Source of the DNA: Halolamina sp. CBA1230
Lineage (GTDB): Archaea > Halobacteriota > Halobacteria > Halobacteriales > Haloferacaceae
Assembly (NCBI RefSeq): GCF_002025255.2
Contig: NZ_CP054587.1
Location: 2,480,001 to 2,544,000 of the forward strand
Direction: 5' to 3'
Length of the DNA: 64,000 nt
Below are positions 41,339 to 50,011 of the stretch, piece after piece. Both the position numbers and the translations under genes were made by a program. A model generated the notes under the pieces. That model was not told the DNA's origin and searched no databases. It worked only from the letters and a program-made list of their open reading frames with translations. The stretch's first letter is position 1. Each line of letters begins with the position of its first letter.

Positions 41339-44026
41339 TCAGTCCTCCAGCCGTGACTGCCACTCCTCGACGCGCTGCATCAGTTCGACCGGCGATATCT
41401 CGGCGACGTCCGTCTCGTCGAGTTCGTCGAGCACGTCGACCGCCTCCTCGTCGACGGTCGAGCCCGCACCGTCGCCGACCGCTTCTGCAGTCGTGTCGGC
41501 GTCGACGGACTCCCGGGTCGAGCCCTCCGCGCCGCCCCCAAAGCTGCCCGAACTCAGGTCGAAAACGGCCTGTTCCGTGTCGCCACCCCCGCCCGAGCCG
41601 CGAGCCTCGATGGCTTTCTCCTCGCGCAGGCGGTCGAGCACGTCGCCCGCACGGTCGACCACGGGACCGGGCACGCCCGCGAGATCCGCGACGTGGATCC
41701 CGTAGGAGCGGTCTGTCGGGCCGTCGCGGACGGTCCGGAGGAACGTCACGTCGTTCTCCTCGCCCGGTTCGCCGTCGACGGCGACGTGGACGTTCGCGAC
41801 GCCGTCGAGGTGGTCAGCGAGCGTCGTGAGTTCGTGGTAGTGTGTCGCAAACAGCGTCTTCGCGCGGACCTCGTTGTGGAGGTACTCCGTGGCGGCCCAC
41901 GCGATCGAGATCCCGTCGTACGTCGCGGTTCCCCGCCCGACCTCGTCCAAAATGACGAGGGAGTCCTCCGTCGCCGAATGGAGGATGTTCGAGAGCTCCT
42001 GCATCTCCACCATGAACGTCGAGCGCCCCTGGGCGAGTTCGTCCAGCGCGCCGACGCGGGTGTAGATGCCGTCGACGAGGCCGACCTCGGCCGCGCGGGC
42101 GGGGACGAAGCTCCCGGCCTGGGCGAGCAGGGTGATCAGCGCGGCCTGGCGCATGTACGTCGACTTCCCGCTCATGTTCGGCCCCGTGACGATCAGGAAC
42201 CGCCGATCGCGGTCGAGGTGGAGGTCGTTGGGGACGAACTCGGTCGTGGTCTCGACGACGGGGTGGCGGCCGGCCTCGACGTGCAGCGCGTCGCCGTCGG
42301 TGAGTTCCGGCCGCGTCCAGTCGTTGCGCGCGGCGTGGTCCGCGAGCGAGGCCAGCGCGTCGACCTCGGCGACCGCACGGCCCGCGTCCTGCAGGAGTTC
42401 GGCGTGGTCGGCGACGTGCTCGCGGAGCTCCTCGAACAGCTCGTATTCGAGGTCGCCGCGGGCCTCCTCGACGCGCATGATCTCCCGCTCCTTCTCCTCG
42501 AGTTCGTCGGTGACGAACCGCTTCGAGTTCTTGAGCGTCTTCACCTCGCGGTAGTGTTCGGGCACCTGGTCGGCGACGCTCTTGCCGACCTGGATGTAGT
42601 AGCCGTCGGTCTTGTTCCGGTCGACGGTGACGTGTGAGAGCCCGTGTTCGCGCTTCTCGCGGTCGGCGAGCGTGTCGAGGAACTGCTCCAGTTCCTCGTG
42701 GCGCTCGATCAGTTCGTCGAGTTCCTCGTCGTACCCCTCGCGGAAGATGCCGCCCTGGGTGACGGTCTTGGGTGGGTCCTGCCGGAGCGCCGCGTCGAGT
42801 TCGTCCCGGAGGTCGGCGGCAGTGTCGCGATCCGGCTTCGCGAGCACGTCCGGCAGCGGCGAGGTCGCGAGCGGCGTGCCGTCGATCGCCTCTTCGAGCG
42901 CGGGCAGCACCGCGAGCGTGTTCTTGACCGCGAGTAGGTCGCCCGCGTCCGCGGAGCCGGAGGCGGCCCGCGACGCGAGGCGTTCGAGGTCGTAGGCGTC
43001 GTCGAGGCAGTCCCGCAGGGCCTCGCGGGCGAGCGCCGCGCTCGCGAGCGACTCGACGGCGTCGTGGCGGCGTGCGAGCAGTTCCTGATCGCGGCGGGGA
43101 CGCGTGATCCACTCCCGGAGCAGCCGACGCCCGGGCGAGGAGACCGTGGCGTCGATCGTGTCGAACAGCGACCCCTCGCTGCCGCCCTGCATCGTCTCGA
43201 CCAGTTCGAGGTTGCGCTGCGTGGTCGCGTCGAGGTCGAGGTGGTCGTCCGGACGATAGTGCTGGAGCCGGCTCATCGCCGCCGAGACGCCGAGGCCGGT
43301 GTCCTCGACGTACGCGAGGATCGCACCCGCAGCCTGGACGGCGGGGGAGTCCTCGTCGAGGCCGATGCTCTCGAGCGTGGACTCGCCGAACCGCTCGCGG
43401 ACGCGGTGGCGCGCGCGTCCGGGCCCGAACTCGTCGCTCGGGCGGAGCGTGTGCGTGGCGTCGAGACGTTCCTGCAGGCGCGAGAGCAGCGCGTCGTCGT
43501 TGCGCACGTCGGGGCCGGGCAGGAGTTCGCTGGGGGCGAAGCGGTAGAGTTCGGCGCTCGCGGCGTCGGCGCCGTCGACGGCCGTGACGAGGAAGCGGCC
43601 GGTGGTGATGTCGGCGAACGCGAGCCCGTACCCGCTCTCGCCGTTCCCGGTGGAGTCTTCCACAACTGCGGCGAGATACTGCGCGTCGTCGTCGGTCGTC
43701 TCGACGAGCGTTCCCGGGGAGGCGAGCCGGGTGATCTCGCGGTACTTCGAGCCGTCGTCGGCGTCGAACTGATCGGCGACGGCCACGCGGTAGCCGCGTT
43801 CGACCAGCGCGGTCAGGTAGGGGGTGAGCTCCGAGAGCGGGACGCCCGCCATCGGGTAGGAGGAGCCGTGGGAGGACTTCTGGGAGATCGTGAGGTCGAG
43901 CTCGTCGGCGACGGTCTCGGCGTCGTCGGCGAACAGCTCGTAGAAGTCGCCACACTGCATCATCAGCAGATCCGCGTCGGTCTCGGACTTCAGAGAGAGG
44001 AACTCTTCGACGATTCCCTGCGACAT
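41339..44026 (-). CDS. mutS: DNA mismatch repair protein MutS
   Basis: 895-aa mismatch sensor. The mismatch-binding Phe-x-Glu is in MQCGDFYELF near the N terminus. ATPase motifs: GPNMSGKSTYMRQAAL (Walker A), STFMVEMQELSNIL, LVILDEVGRGTATYDGIS (Walker B) and FATHYHELT. An acidic C-terminal tail of about 90 residues replaces the bacterial dimerisation tail. It heads the mutS-nudix-mutL operon. A tandem repeat starts about 60 bp upstream of its ATG. Confidence 0.96.
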   Translation of the reverse strand: MSQGIVEEFLSLKSETDADLLMMQCGDFYELFADDAETVADELDLTISQKSSHGSSYPMAGVPLSELTPYLTALVERGYRVAVADQFDADDGSKYREITRLASPGTLVETTDDDAQYLAAVVEDSTGNGESGYGLAFADITTGRFLVTAVDGADAASAELYRFAPSELLPGPDVRNDDALLSRLQERLDATHTLRPSDEFGPGRARHRVRERFGESTLESIGLDEDSPAVQAAGAILAYVEDTGLGVSAAMSRLQHYRPDDHLDLDATTQRNLELVETMQGGSEGSLFDTIDATVSSPGRRLLREWITRPRRDQELLARRHDAVESLASAALAREALRDCLDDAYDLERLASRAASGSADAGDLLAVKNTLAVLPALEEAIDGTPLATSPLPDVLAKPDRDTAADLRDELDAALRQDPPKTVTQGGIFREGYDEELDELIERHEELEQFLDTLADREKREHGLSHVTVDRNKTDGYYIQVGKSVADQVPEHYREVKTLKNSKRFVTDELEEKEREIMRVEEARGDLEYELFEELREHVADHAELLQDAGRAVAEVDALASLADHAARNDWTRPELTDGDALHVEAGRHPVVETTTEFVPNDLHLDRDRRFLIVTGPNMSGKSTYMRQAALITLLAQAGSFVPARAAEVGLVDGIYTRVGALDELAQGRSTFMVEMQELSNILHSATEDSLVILDEVGRGTATYDGISIAWAATEYLHNEVRAKTLFATHYHELTTLADHLDGVANVHVAVDGEPGEENDVTFLRTVRDGPTDRSYGIHVADLAGVPGPVVDRAGDVLDRLREEKAIEARGSGGGGDTEQAVFDLSSGSFGGGAEGSTRESVDADTTAEAVGDGAGSTVDEEAVDVLDELDETDVAEISPVELMQRVEEWQSRLED

Positions 44027-44088
44027 AGCACGCTCTCGGCGTGTCGTCGGCTAAAGCCCTGCGGGTCGCCGGCGAGCGCCGCGGCTCG

Positions 44089-44450
44089 CGTTTGCCGTGA
44101 CTCGCGGCTCGCGTTTGCCGTGACTCGCGGCTCACGGGACACTTCGTTCCCCGCTCGCTAATCGAGACGGTTTACCGCTCCCTCTGGTCGCGTTTGCCGT
44201 GACTCGCGGCTCACGGGACACTTCGTTCCCCGCTCGCTAATCGAGACGGTTTACCGCTCCCTCTGGTCGCGTTTGCCGTGACCCGCGGCTCGCGGGTCGT
44301 TCCACTCCCCGCTCGCTAATCGAGACGGTTTACCGCTCCCTCCGGTCGCGTTTGCCGTGACCCGCGGCTCGCGGGTCGTTCCACTCCCCGCTCGCAATCG
44401 AGACGGTTTACCGCTCCCTCCGGTCGCGTTTGCCCGTCTCGCGATAAACG
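44089..44450. repeat. 79-bp tandem repeat, four copies plus partial ends
   Basis: Units 44112-44190, 44191-44269, 44270-44348 and 44349-44426 (78 bp, one T lost), with partial units at 44089-44111 and 44427-44450. Units 1 and 2 are identical; units 3 and 4 are identical to each other except the lost T, and differ from 1/2 mostly in the centre. Each unit begins cgtttgccgtgac and contains aatcgagacggtttaccgct. The period is not a multiple of three and no gene spans it. The rest of the gap to 44605 holds no gene. Confidence 0.92.
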
Positions 44451-44605
44451 ATGCCGCCGTGGGTGACCGGCCACGTCTGGCCGACCGCACGGCGATGCGC
44501 GCATCGCCGCGGTGTCGTCCCGGTAAGGCCCCTACCCCGAACCGGGGCGACATCGCGACATCGGATCGAACGGAGTCGAGGTATAAGTGCTTCGTGGGAT
44601 TCGTG

Positions 44606-45274
44606 TCAGTTCTCTCCCTCGATCAGGCGTTCCAGCTGCTCGGGCGGCACCGCGCCGCGGGCGGCGTGGCCGTCCGCCGCGAACGTCGGGACGCCCGTGA
44701 CGCCGCGGTCGCGAGCTTCCTGGAACTGCTCCGCCAAACGGTCGGCCCACGACTCGTCCGTCGCGGCCTCGCGGACTTCCTCGGCGTCGAGGTCAGCTTC
44801 CTCCGCTACGTCGGCGATCACGTCGAGGTCGCCGATGTCGCGGTGGTCGTCCCAGTACGCCACGAACAGCGCGTCGTCGAACGCCGCGAACTGCTCGGGG
44901 TGTTCTTCGCGGACGTAGAACGCGGCCTGCTGGGCGTTCCAGGAGTCGGTGTCGGGCACCGCGTCGATGTCGAGTTCGACGTCGTACTTCTCGCCCAGCC
45001 GCTCGACGTTCTCCCGGACCTGCTCGAAGTAGGAGTCGTCCTTCCCGTCGTCGACGTCCGCCCGGATCTCGCGGTTCTCGTCGCGCTTGTGGCCCCGGAG
45101 GTCGAAGGGGTGCCACGCCACGTCGAGCGGTGCGTCCCGCTGCTCCCGGTACCGTTCCAGCGACTCGCGACCCAGATAGCAGAACGGACAGACGTAGTCG
45201 CTGAACACTACCACCTCGTCGGCCTCGGCGTCGAACACGTCCGCCGTGTCGACGACGCCGTCGGATTCGGACAT
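44606..45274 (-). CDS. DsbA/FrnE-family oxidoreductase
   Basis: 222-aa thioredoxin-fold protein with an alpha-helical insert. Active site Cys29-Pro-Phe-Cys32 in FSDYVCPFCYLG; cis-Pro loop GVTGVPTFAADG. DsbA-like FrnE proteins act in the cytoplasm as thiol oxidoreductases or in polyketide-type isomerisation; no signal peptide is seen here, so a cytoplasmic role fits. ATG 45274 was chosen because the 36-codon upstream extension is Arg-rich and unlike this proteome. Confidence 0.9.
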   Translation of the reverse strand: MSESDGVVDTADVFDAEADEVVVFSDYVCPFCYLGRESLERYREQRDAPLDVAWHPFDLRGHKRDENREIRADVDDGKDDSYFEQVRENVERLGEKYDVELDIDAVPDTDSWNAQQAAFYVREEHPEQFAAFDDALFVAYWDDHRDIGDLDVIADVAEEADLDAEEVREAATDESWADRLAEQFQEARDRGVTGVPTFAADGHAARGAVPPEQLERLIEGEN

Positions 45275-45324
45275 AGCGGTTCCAGAGGCTGAACCGGGAA
45301 AAGCTCCGGGGTAGCGGTGTGGCG

Positions 45325-46671
45325 CTACGTCGACAGCCCGAGCGCGTCGGCGTGGTCGTCGAGCAGGCCGGCGACGCTCCACCCCGTCGGCTCGACCCGG
45401 TAGCGCACTCGGACCACCGGCACGTCGACGTCCACGACGCGGCCGAGGTCGTGGGGCGTCCCCGCGAGCACGAGGTCCGGGTCGGCGTTCTCGATGGTCG
45501 CTTCGAGGTCGGCCACCTGCCGGTCGCTGTACCCCATCGCGGGCAGCACTCGGTCGAGGTGGGGGTACTCCGTCAGCGTGTCGGCGACCGCCCCGACCGC
45601 GTGTGGTTCGGGGTCGATCCGATCGGCGGCGCCGAACTGCTCCGCCGCGACCGTGCCGGCACCCGTGCTCGCGTCGCCGTGGGTGAGTGTCGGCCCGTCC
45701 TCGACGACCAGTACCTCGGCGCCCGCGACGGCGTCGGGATCCTCGACGCTCACCACCGAGTCGGCGTGCAGAACCTGTGCATCGGGGTTCACTTCCTCGA
45801 CGTTCTCGACGACCTGCTCGATATCGGCCTCGTCGGCGCTGTTCTCCTTGTTCACGAGCGCGTAGTCGGCCAGTCGGAGGTTCGCCTCGCCGGGGTGGTA
45901 GCGCGTCTCGGCGCCGGCCCGGAGCGGATCACAGAGCACGACATGGAGATCCGGGTCGACGAACGGGAGTTCGTTGTTGCCGCCGTCCCAGAGCAGCACG
46001 TCGGCCTCGGCGGCGGCCTGCTCGATCACGTCAGCGTAGTCCACGCCGGCGTAGACGACGTGGCTCCGCTCGATCTGCTGTTCGTACTCCTCGCGTTCCT
46101 CGATCGTCACGCCCGCCCCGTCGAGGTCGGCCATCGTCTCGAAGCGTCGAACGCGTCCCTCGACGAGATCGCCGTACGGCATCGGTTCGCGAACGACGAC
46201 CGGCTCGACACCACGGGACTGAAGTTCGTCGGCCAGTGCGCGGCTGACCTGTGACTTCCCGCAGCCAGTCCGGACGGCGTCGACGGCGATCACTGGGACA
46301 GGGGCGTCGAGCATCGCGGTCTCCGGCCCCCTGATCTCGAAGTCCGCACCGGCGGAGATCGCCCGTGAGCCGGCGTGCATCACCGTCTCGTGGCGCACGT
46401 CGGAGTAGGAGAACACGACGGTGTCGACGTCCTTCTCGCGAACGAGATCCTCCAGTTCGGACTCCGGGTAGATCGGAATCCCCTCGGGGTATCCCTCGCC
46501 CGCGAGTTCGGGCGGGTAGCGCTCGTGGCTGCCCGCGGCCGTCTCGCCGAGGTTCTGCCCCGGCGCCGCAGTGAACGCGACCACGCGGGCGTCGTCGCGG
46601 CCACGATAGGCGGTGTTGAAGTCGTGGAAATCCCGTCCCGCCGCACCCATGATGAGCACGCGCTCGGTCAT
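45325..46671 (-). CDS. Cyclic 2,3-diphosphoglycerate synthetase-like GTPase (COG2403)
   Basis: 448 aa. N-terminal Rossmann-like part RVLIMGAAGRDFHDFNTAYR, then a P-loop AVRTGCGKSQVSRALADEL around residue 135, and ADVLLWDGGNNELPF with a Walker-B-like Asp. The family includes the Methanothermus fervidus cyclic 2,3-DPG synthetase, but most members are of unknown function. Haloarchaea use KCl and are not known to store cyclic DPG, so the exact reaction is open. The gap to the dsbA-like gene is 50 bp; the upstream neighbour is divergent. Confidence 0.85.
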   Translation of the reverse strand: MTERVLIMGAAGRDFHDFNTAYRGRDDARVVAFTAAPGQNLGETAAGSHERYPPELAGEGYPEGIPIYPESELEDLVREKDVDTVVFSYSDVRHETVMHAGSRAISAGADFEIRGPETAMLDAPVPVIAVDAVRTGCGKSQVSRALADELQSRGVEPVVVREPMPYGDLVEGRVRRFETMADLDGAGVTIEEREEYEQQIERSHVVYAGVDYADVIEQAAAEADVLLWDGGNNELPFVDPDLHVVLCDPLRAGAETRYHPGEANLRLADYALVNKENSADEADIEQVVENVEEVNPDAQVLHADSVVSVEDPDAVAGAEVLVVEDGPTLTHGDASTGAGTVAAEQFGAADRIDPEPHAVGAVADTLTEYPHLDRVLPAMGYSDRQVADLEATIENADPDLVLAGTPHDLGRVVDVDVPVVRVRYRVEPTGWSVAGLLDDHADALGLST

Positions 46672-46751
46672 TCGCCCCGAGGTTGGTGGAGCAGGCCGAA
46701 AAGCGTACTCGCCGCCGAAGCTTGAAGCGGTCCCCCGCCGAGCGCCGGGAT

Positions 46752-48215
46752 ATGGACACGCTCGTCACGAACGCGACGCTGCTCACGATGCGGGGAGAGC
46801 GACTCGGTATCGTCGACGGAGACTCGCCGGCACAGGGAGCCGGCGAGGGCGGCGGGGCCCTCGCGGTCGACGACGGCCGGATCGAGTACGTCGGCCCGGA
46901 GAGCGAGGCTCCGGACCCGAGCGACGCCGACGAGCTCGTCGACGCGGCGGGTGGTGTCGTGATGCCGGGGCTCGTGAACGCTCACACCCACATGGCCCAT
47001 ACGCTGCTCCGCGGTGGCGCACAGGACGTGCCCGAGATCGAGTGGATGAACCGCGCACTCGGGCCGCTGTCGGCCCACGCCGACGTGGGAGACCGCGTCG
47101 CGGGCACACGACTGGGCGTGCTGGAAGCCGTCCGGGGCGGCGCGACGACGATCTGTGAGTACGCGGGCGAGGTCGGGGCGCTCGTCGAGGCGGTGTACCA
47201 GCCCCTCGGCGTCGACGTGGTCGCCGTCGAGACGATCAACGAGGTGCCCGACGAGCGCGACGATCTGGGTCCGAGGGAGCTCTACCCGTTCGACCGCGAT
47301 CAGGGCGAGCGCGCGCTCTCCCGCGCGGACCGACTGTTCGAGCAGTTCGGGGACGACCCGCTCGTGACCCCCGCGTACGGCCCGCAGGCGCTGGACATGG
47401 TGTCGCCGGAGCTGCTCCGGACGGTCCAGCAACACGCCCGCGAACGCGGCGCGAAGCTCCACCTCCACACTGCACAGGGCGAGCGAGAGGCGATTCAGAT
47501 CGAGGAACGCTACGGGGAGGACGAATCGACCGTCTCGGTGCTCGACGATCTCGGGATCGTCGACGACTCGCTGGTGGCGGTCCACTGCCACGGCGCGACG
47601 CCCGAGGAACGCCGGCAGCTCGCCGACGGCGGGGCGGCGATGCTCGGCTGCCCCTCTTCGATCGCGGGGATCGACGGGGTCGTCCCGCCCGTGGCGGAGT
47701 TCCGGGAGTACGGCGCACCGGTCGGGATCGGTACGGATCAGGCGCCCGGGCCGGGCCACCACTCGATGTTCCGCGAGGCCCGCACGGCGGCGACGCTCTC
47801 GAAAGTCGAGCACACCGACCCCACCGCGCTCACGGCGCCGGCGGCGCTGCGGCTGGCGACGGTGGGTGGTGCGGCGGCGCTGGGGATCGACGACGAGGTG
47901 GGAACGCTGGAAGCAGGGACGCGCGCGGACTTCATCGTCGTCGACACGGACCGACTCTCCACCGCGCCGGCGGTCGAGTCACCGCTGCACACGGCGGTGC
48001 CGAACCTCGTCTACTCGACGACGGGTCGGGAGGTCCGGGACGTGTTCGTCGCCGGCGAGTCGATCCTGCGGGACGGCGCGTTCGTCGACGCCGATCCCGA
48101 GGCCGTCGTCGCGGAAGCGACCGACCGAGCGCGGGCGCTGTACGACCGTGCGAGCGAGGACTGGCGCGCCGCGGGGTCGGAACTGGTGGAGGCTGTGGAC
48201 GACGGCTGGCTCTGA
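46752..48215 (+). CDS. Amidohydrolase, S-adenosylhomocysteine/methylthioadenosine deaminase family
   Basis: 487 aa, family also called TrzA/AtzA-like. Metal ligands: VNAHTHMAHTLLRGG, LHLHTAQGE, VAVHCHGATPEER and GTDQAPGPGHHS (catalytic Asp). The C-terminal beta-sandwich contains VGTLEAGTRADFIVVD. An insert of about 15 residues at 25-40 is Gly/Ala-rich. Deamination of SAH or MTA is likely for the family; other amidines are possible. ATG 46752 starts the family N terminus MDTLVTNATLLTM. Confidence 0.88.
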   Translation: MDTLVTNATLLTMRGERLGIVDGDSPAQGAGEGGGALAVDDGRIEYVGPESEAPDPSDADELVDAAGGVVMPGLVNAHTHMAHTLLRGGAQDVPEIEWMNRALGPLSAHADVGDRVAGTRLGVLEAVRGGATTICEYAGEVGALVEAVYQPLGVDVVAVETINEVPDERDDLGPRELYPFDRDQGERALSRADRLFEQFGDDPLVTPAYGPQALDMVSPELLRTVQQHARERGAKLHLHTAQGEREAIQIEERYGEDESTVSVLDDLGIVDDSLVAVHCHGATPEERRQLADGGAAMLGCPSSIAGIDGVVPPVAEFREYGAPVGIGTDQAPGPGHHSMFREARTAATLSKVEHTDPTALTAPAALRLATVGGAAALGIDDEVGTLEAGTRADFIVVDTDRLSTAPAVESPLHTAVPNLVYSTTGREVRDVFVAGESILRDGAFVDADPEAVVAEATDRARALYDRASEDWRAAGSELVEAVDDGWL

Positions 48216-48233
48216 GCTGGGCGACCGGGGCGT

Positions 48234-48746
48234 TCAGTGGTCGTGGCCGCCGTCGCTCTCGGCGTCGCCGCTCGCGGCCTCTGTGTCCTCACTCTCGCCC
48301 TCGCTCTGGCCCGAGAGCGGTCCGAGTCCCGACGCCGGGTCGAAGCCGTCGACGGGCGTGACCGAGTAGTCGACGGTGAGCGTGTCGCGGGTCGCGCGGA
48401 TCTTGCCGACGAACGTCGAGACTTCCTCGAGGGTCCCCTCCAGCACGAACAGCTCCATGCAGTGGTGTTCGCCGACGTGGGAGTGGAAGTTCGACGCGAC
48501 CAGCCCCTCGTGTTCGTGGCGCAACTGCATCATGCGCTCCTCGACGCTGGTGGTCTCGTACTCGAAGAGGACGGTGACGACGGCCATGAGGTCGCGGTCC
48601 TCCAGCCGGCGGTCCTCGAACTCGCCCAGCAGGTTCCGGGCGGCCTCGCGGATCACCTCGCTGCGGCCGGTGTACCCGTGCTCCTCGGAGAAGCTGTCGA
48701 TGCGCTCGAGCAGTTCCTCGGGCATCGAGACGCTGACGACGGTCAT
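48234..48746 (-). CDS. nikR: NikR-like nickel-responsive regulator
   Basis: 170 aa. N-terminal ribbon-helix-helix: [20 protein letters not shown] and [16 protein letters not shown]. The ACT-like metal domain carries [10 protein letters not shown], matching the NikR nickel set H-x-H-x5-C, with an earlier His in LRHEHE. Beyond the family domain there is an acidic tail ending [10 protein letters not shown]. No nickel transporter or nickel enzyme is in the window, so it acts on distant genes or on itself. It is transcribed divergently from the ABM gene. Confidence 0.93.
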   Translation of the reverse strand: MTVVSVSMPEELLERIDSFSEEHGYTGRSEVIREAARNLLGEFEDRRLEDRDLMAVVTVLFEYETTSVEERMMQLRHEHEGLVASNFHSHVGEHHCMELFVLEGTLEEVSTFVGKIRATRDTLTVDYSVTPVDGFDPASGLGPLSGQSEGESEDTEAASGDAESDGGHDH

Positions 48747-48836
48747 GTAGTAACCAAGAGGCCGTTCGTTAATAATCCTTAGTAAACGAGCCCCCCGTCC
48801 CAAACGTGTAAATCGAGTGACCCCGAAGGATGGCCG

Positions 48837-49142
48837 ATGCTCGTCGTTCACGCCACGTTCCCGATCGACCCTGACAAGCGCGAGGAAGCGCTCGACCGCG
48901 CCGCCGACCTCGTCGAGGCCACCCGCGAGGAGCCCGGCGCGATCGAGTACGACGCCGCGACCGACCTGCAGGAGCCGACCCTGCTGCGGTTCACCGAGGT
49001 GTACGAGGACGCGGACGCCTTCGCCGCCCACGTCGAGAGCGACCACTTCGGGGCGTTCGAGGCGGCGCTCCCCGACCTGCTCGCCGGCGAACCCGAGGTG
49101 ATGCGGTACGAAGTCAGCGACGCGACCGAACTGGACGTCTGA
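48837..49142 (+). CDS. ABM-domain protein (putative quinol monooxygenase)
   Basis: 101 aa with the dimeric ferredoxin-like antibiotic-biosynthesis-monooxygenase fold: [56 protein letters not shown] and [13 protein letters not shown]. The conserved His in the AHVESDHF segment is present. Such proteins oxidise quinols or simply bind small ligands. It is divergent from nikR. Confidence 0.85.
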   Translation: MLVVHATFPIDPDKREEALDRAADLVEATREEPGAIEYDAATDLQEPTLLRFTEVYEDADAFAAHVESDHFGAFEAALPDLLAGEPEVMRYEVSDATELDV

Positions 49143-49190
49143 GGCGGGCCGACACGTCAGGAATATCGCCGTGGCGCCGCAAGCGGCCTC

Positions 49191-49988
49191 ATGACCGAAC
49201 AGCGCCACGGGCCGCGGACGGGGGTCAGGCAGGTCTGGTCGACCGGACGGTACCCCTCGCTCGCGCCGAACCTGCTCCCGGCCGTCGCGCGGCTTGTCAA
49301 CGCCGCGAACGTCACGACCGGCGACCGAACCCTCGACGTGGGCTGCGGAACCGGGAACGCCTCCATCGCCGCCGCGCGGGCCGGCGGCGACGTGATCGGG
49401 CTCGACGTCACGCGGTCGATGCTCGAGGAGGCACGGGAGAACGCCGCCGTCGCCGGACTTGACGGTATCGAGTGGCTCGAGGGCGACGCCGAGAGCCTCC
49501 CCTTCCGGGACGGCAGCCACGCCGTGACGCTGTCGAACTTCGGCCACGTGTTCGCGCCCGACCCCGACCGCGCGACGGCGGAGCTGATCCGCGTGACGGA
49601 GTCCGGCGGCTGTGTCGCGTTCACGGCGTGGTCGCCGGACGGCCTCGTCGGCGAACTGACCGACGTGCTGGCGGACCACCTGGGCGAAGGCGCCGGCGGG
49701 TCGCGGCGCCACCTCGAATGGGGCGACTCGGCCTACGTCCGGGAGCACGTCCCCGACTCCTGTGACCTCTCCTTCGAGCGACAGGTGCTCCCGTTCCGCT
49801 ACGCCTCGCCGGAGCATTTCTGGCAGTCCGTATCGGAGGCGGGGCCGCTCTCGCCGGTCGTGTCGACCCTCGACGATCCGGAACTCAGGGCCGACATCCG
49901 CCGGGACGCGCTGGACTGTCTGAGCGAGTGGTTCGTCGACAACGCGGTCCGTGTCGAGTACCTGCTCGTTCGCGCGACCGTCGAGTAA
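49191..49988 (+). CDS. Class I SAM-dependent methyltransferase (UbiE/Methyltransf_11 type)
   Basis: 265 aa. SAM-binding motif [20 protein letters not shown], motif [19 protein letters not shown], then [20 protein letters not shown] and the post-motif [15 protein letters not shown]. The C-terminal substrate region resembles small-molecule methyltransferases. The substrate is unknown. It lies 48 bp after the ABM gene on the same strand and converges on ppsA. Confidence 0.88.
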   Translation: MTEQRHGPRTGVRQVWSTGRYPSLAPNLLPAVARLVNAANVTTGDRTLDVGCGTGNASIAAARAGGDVIGLDVTRSMLEEARENAAVAGLDGIEWLEGDAESLPFRDGSHAVTLSNFGHVFAPDPDRATAELIRVTESGGCVAFTAWSPDGLVGELTDVLADHLGEGAGGSRRHLEWGDSAYVREHVPDSCDLSFERQVLPFRYASPEHFWQSVSEAGPLSPVVSTLDDPELRADIRRDALDCLSEWFVDNAVRVEYLLVRATVE

Positions 49989-50011
49989 CCGAAAAAGGAC
50001 CGTCGGGTGGG

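Noticed and set aside
44089-44450. CRISPR array
   Set aside because: The 79-bp units abut directly; there are no unique spacers and no cas genes.
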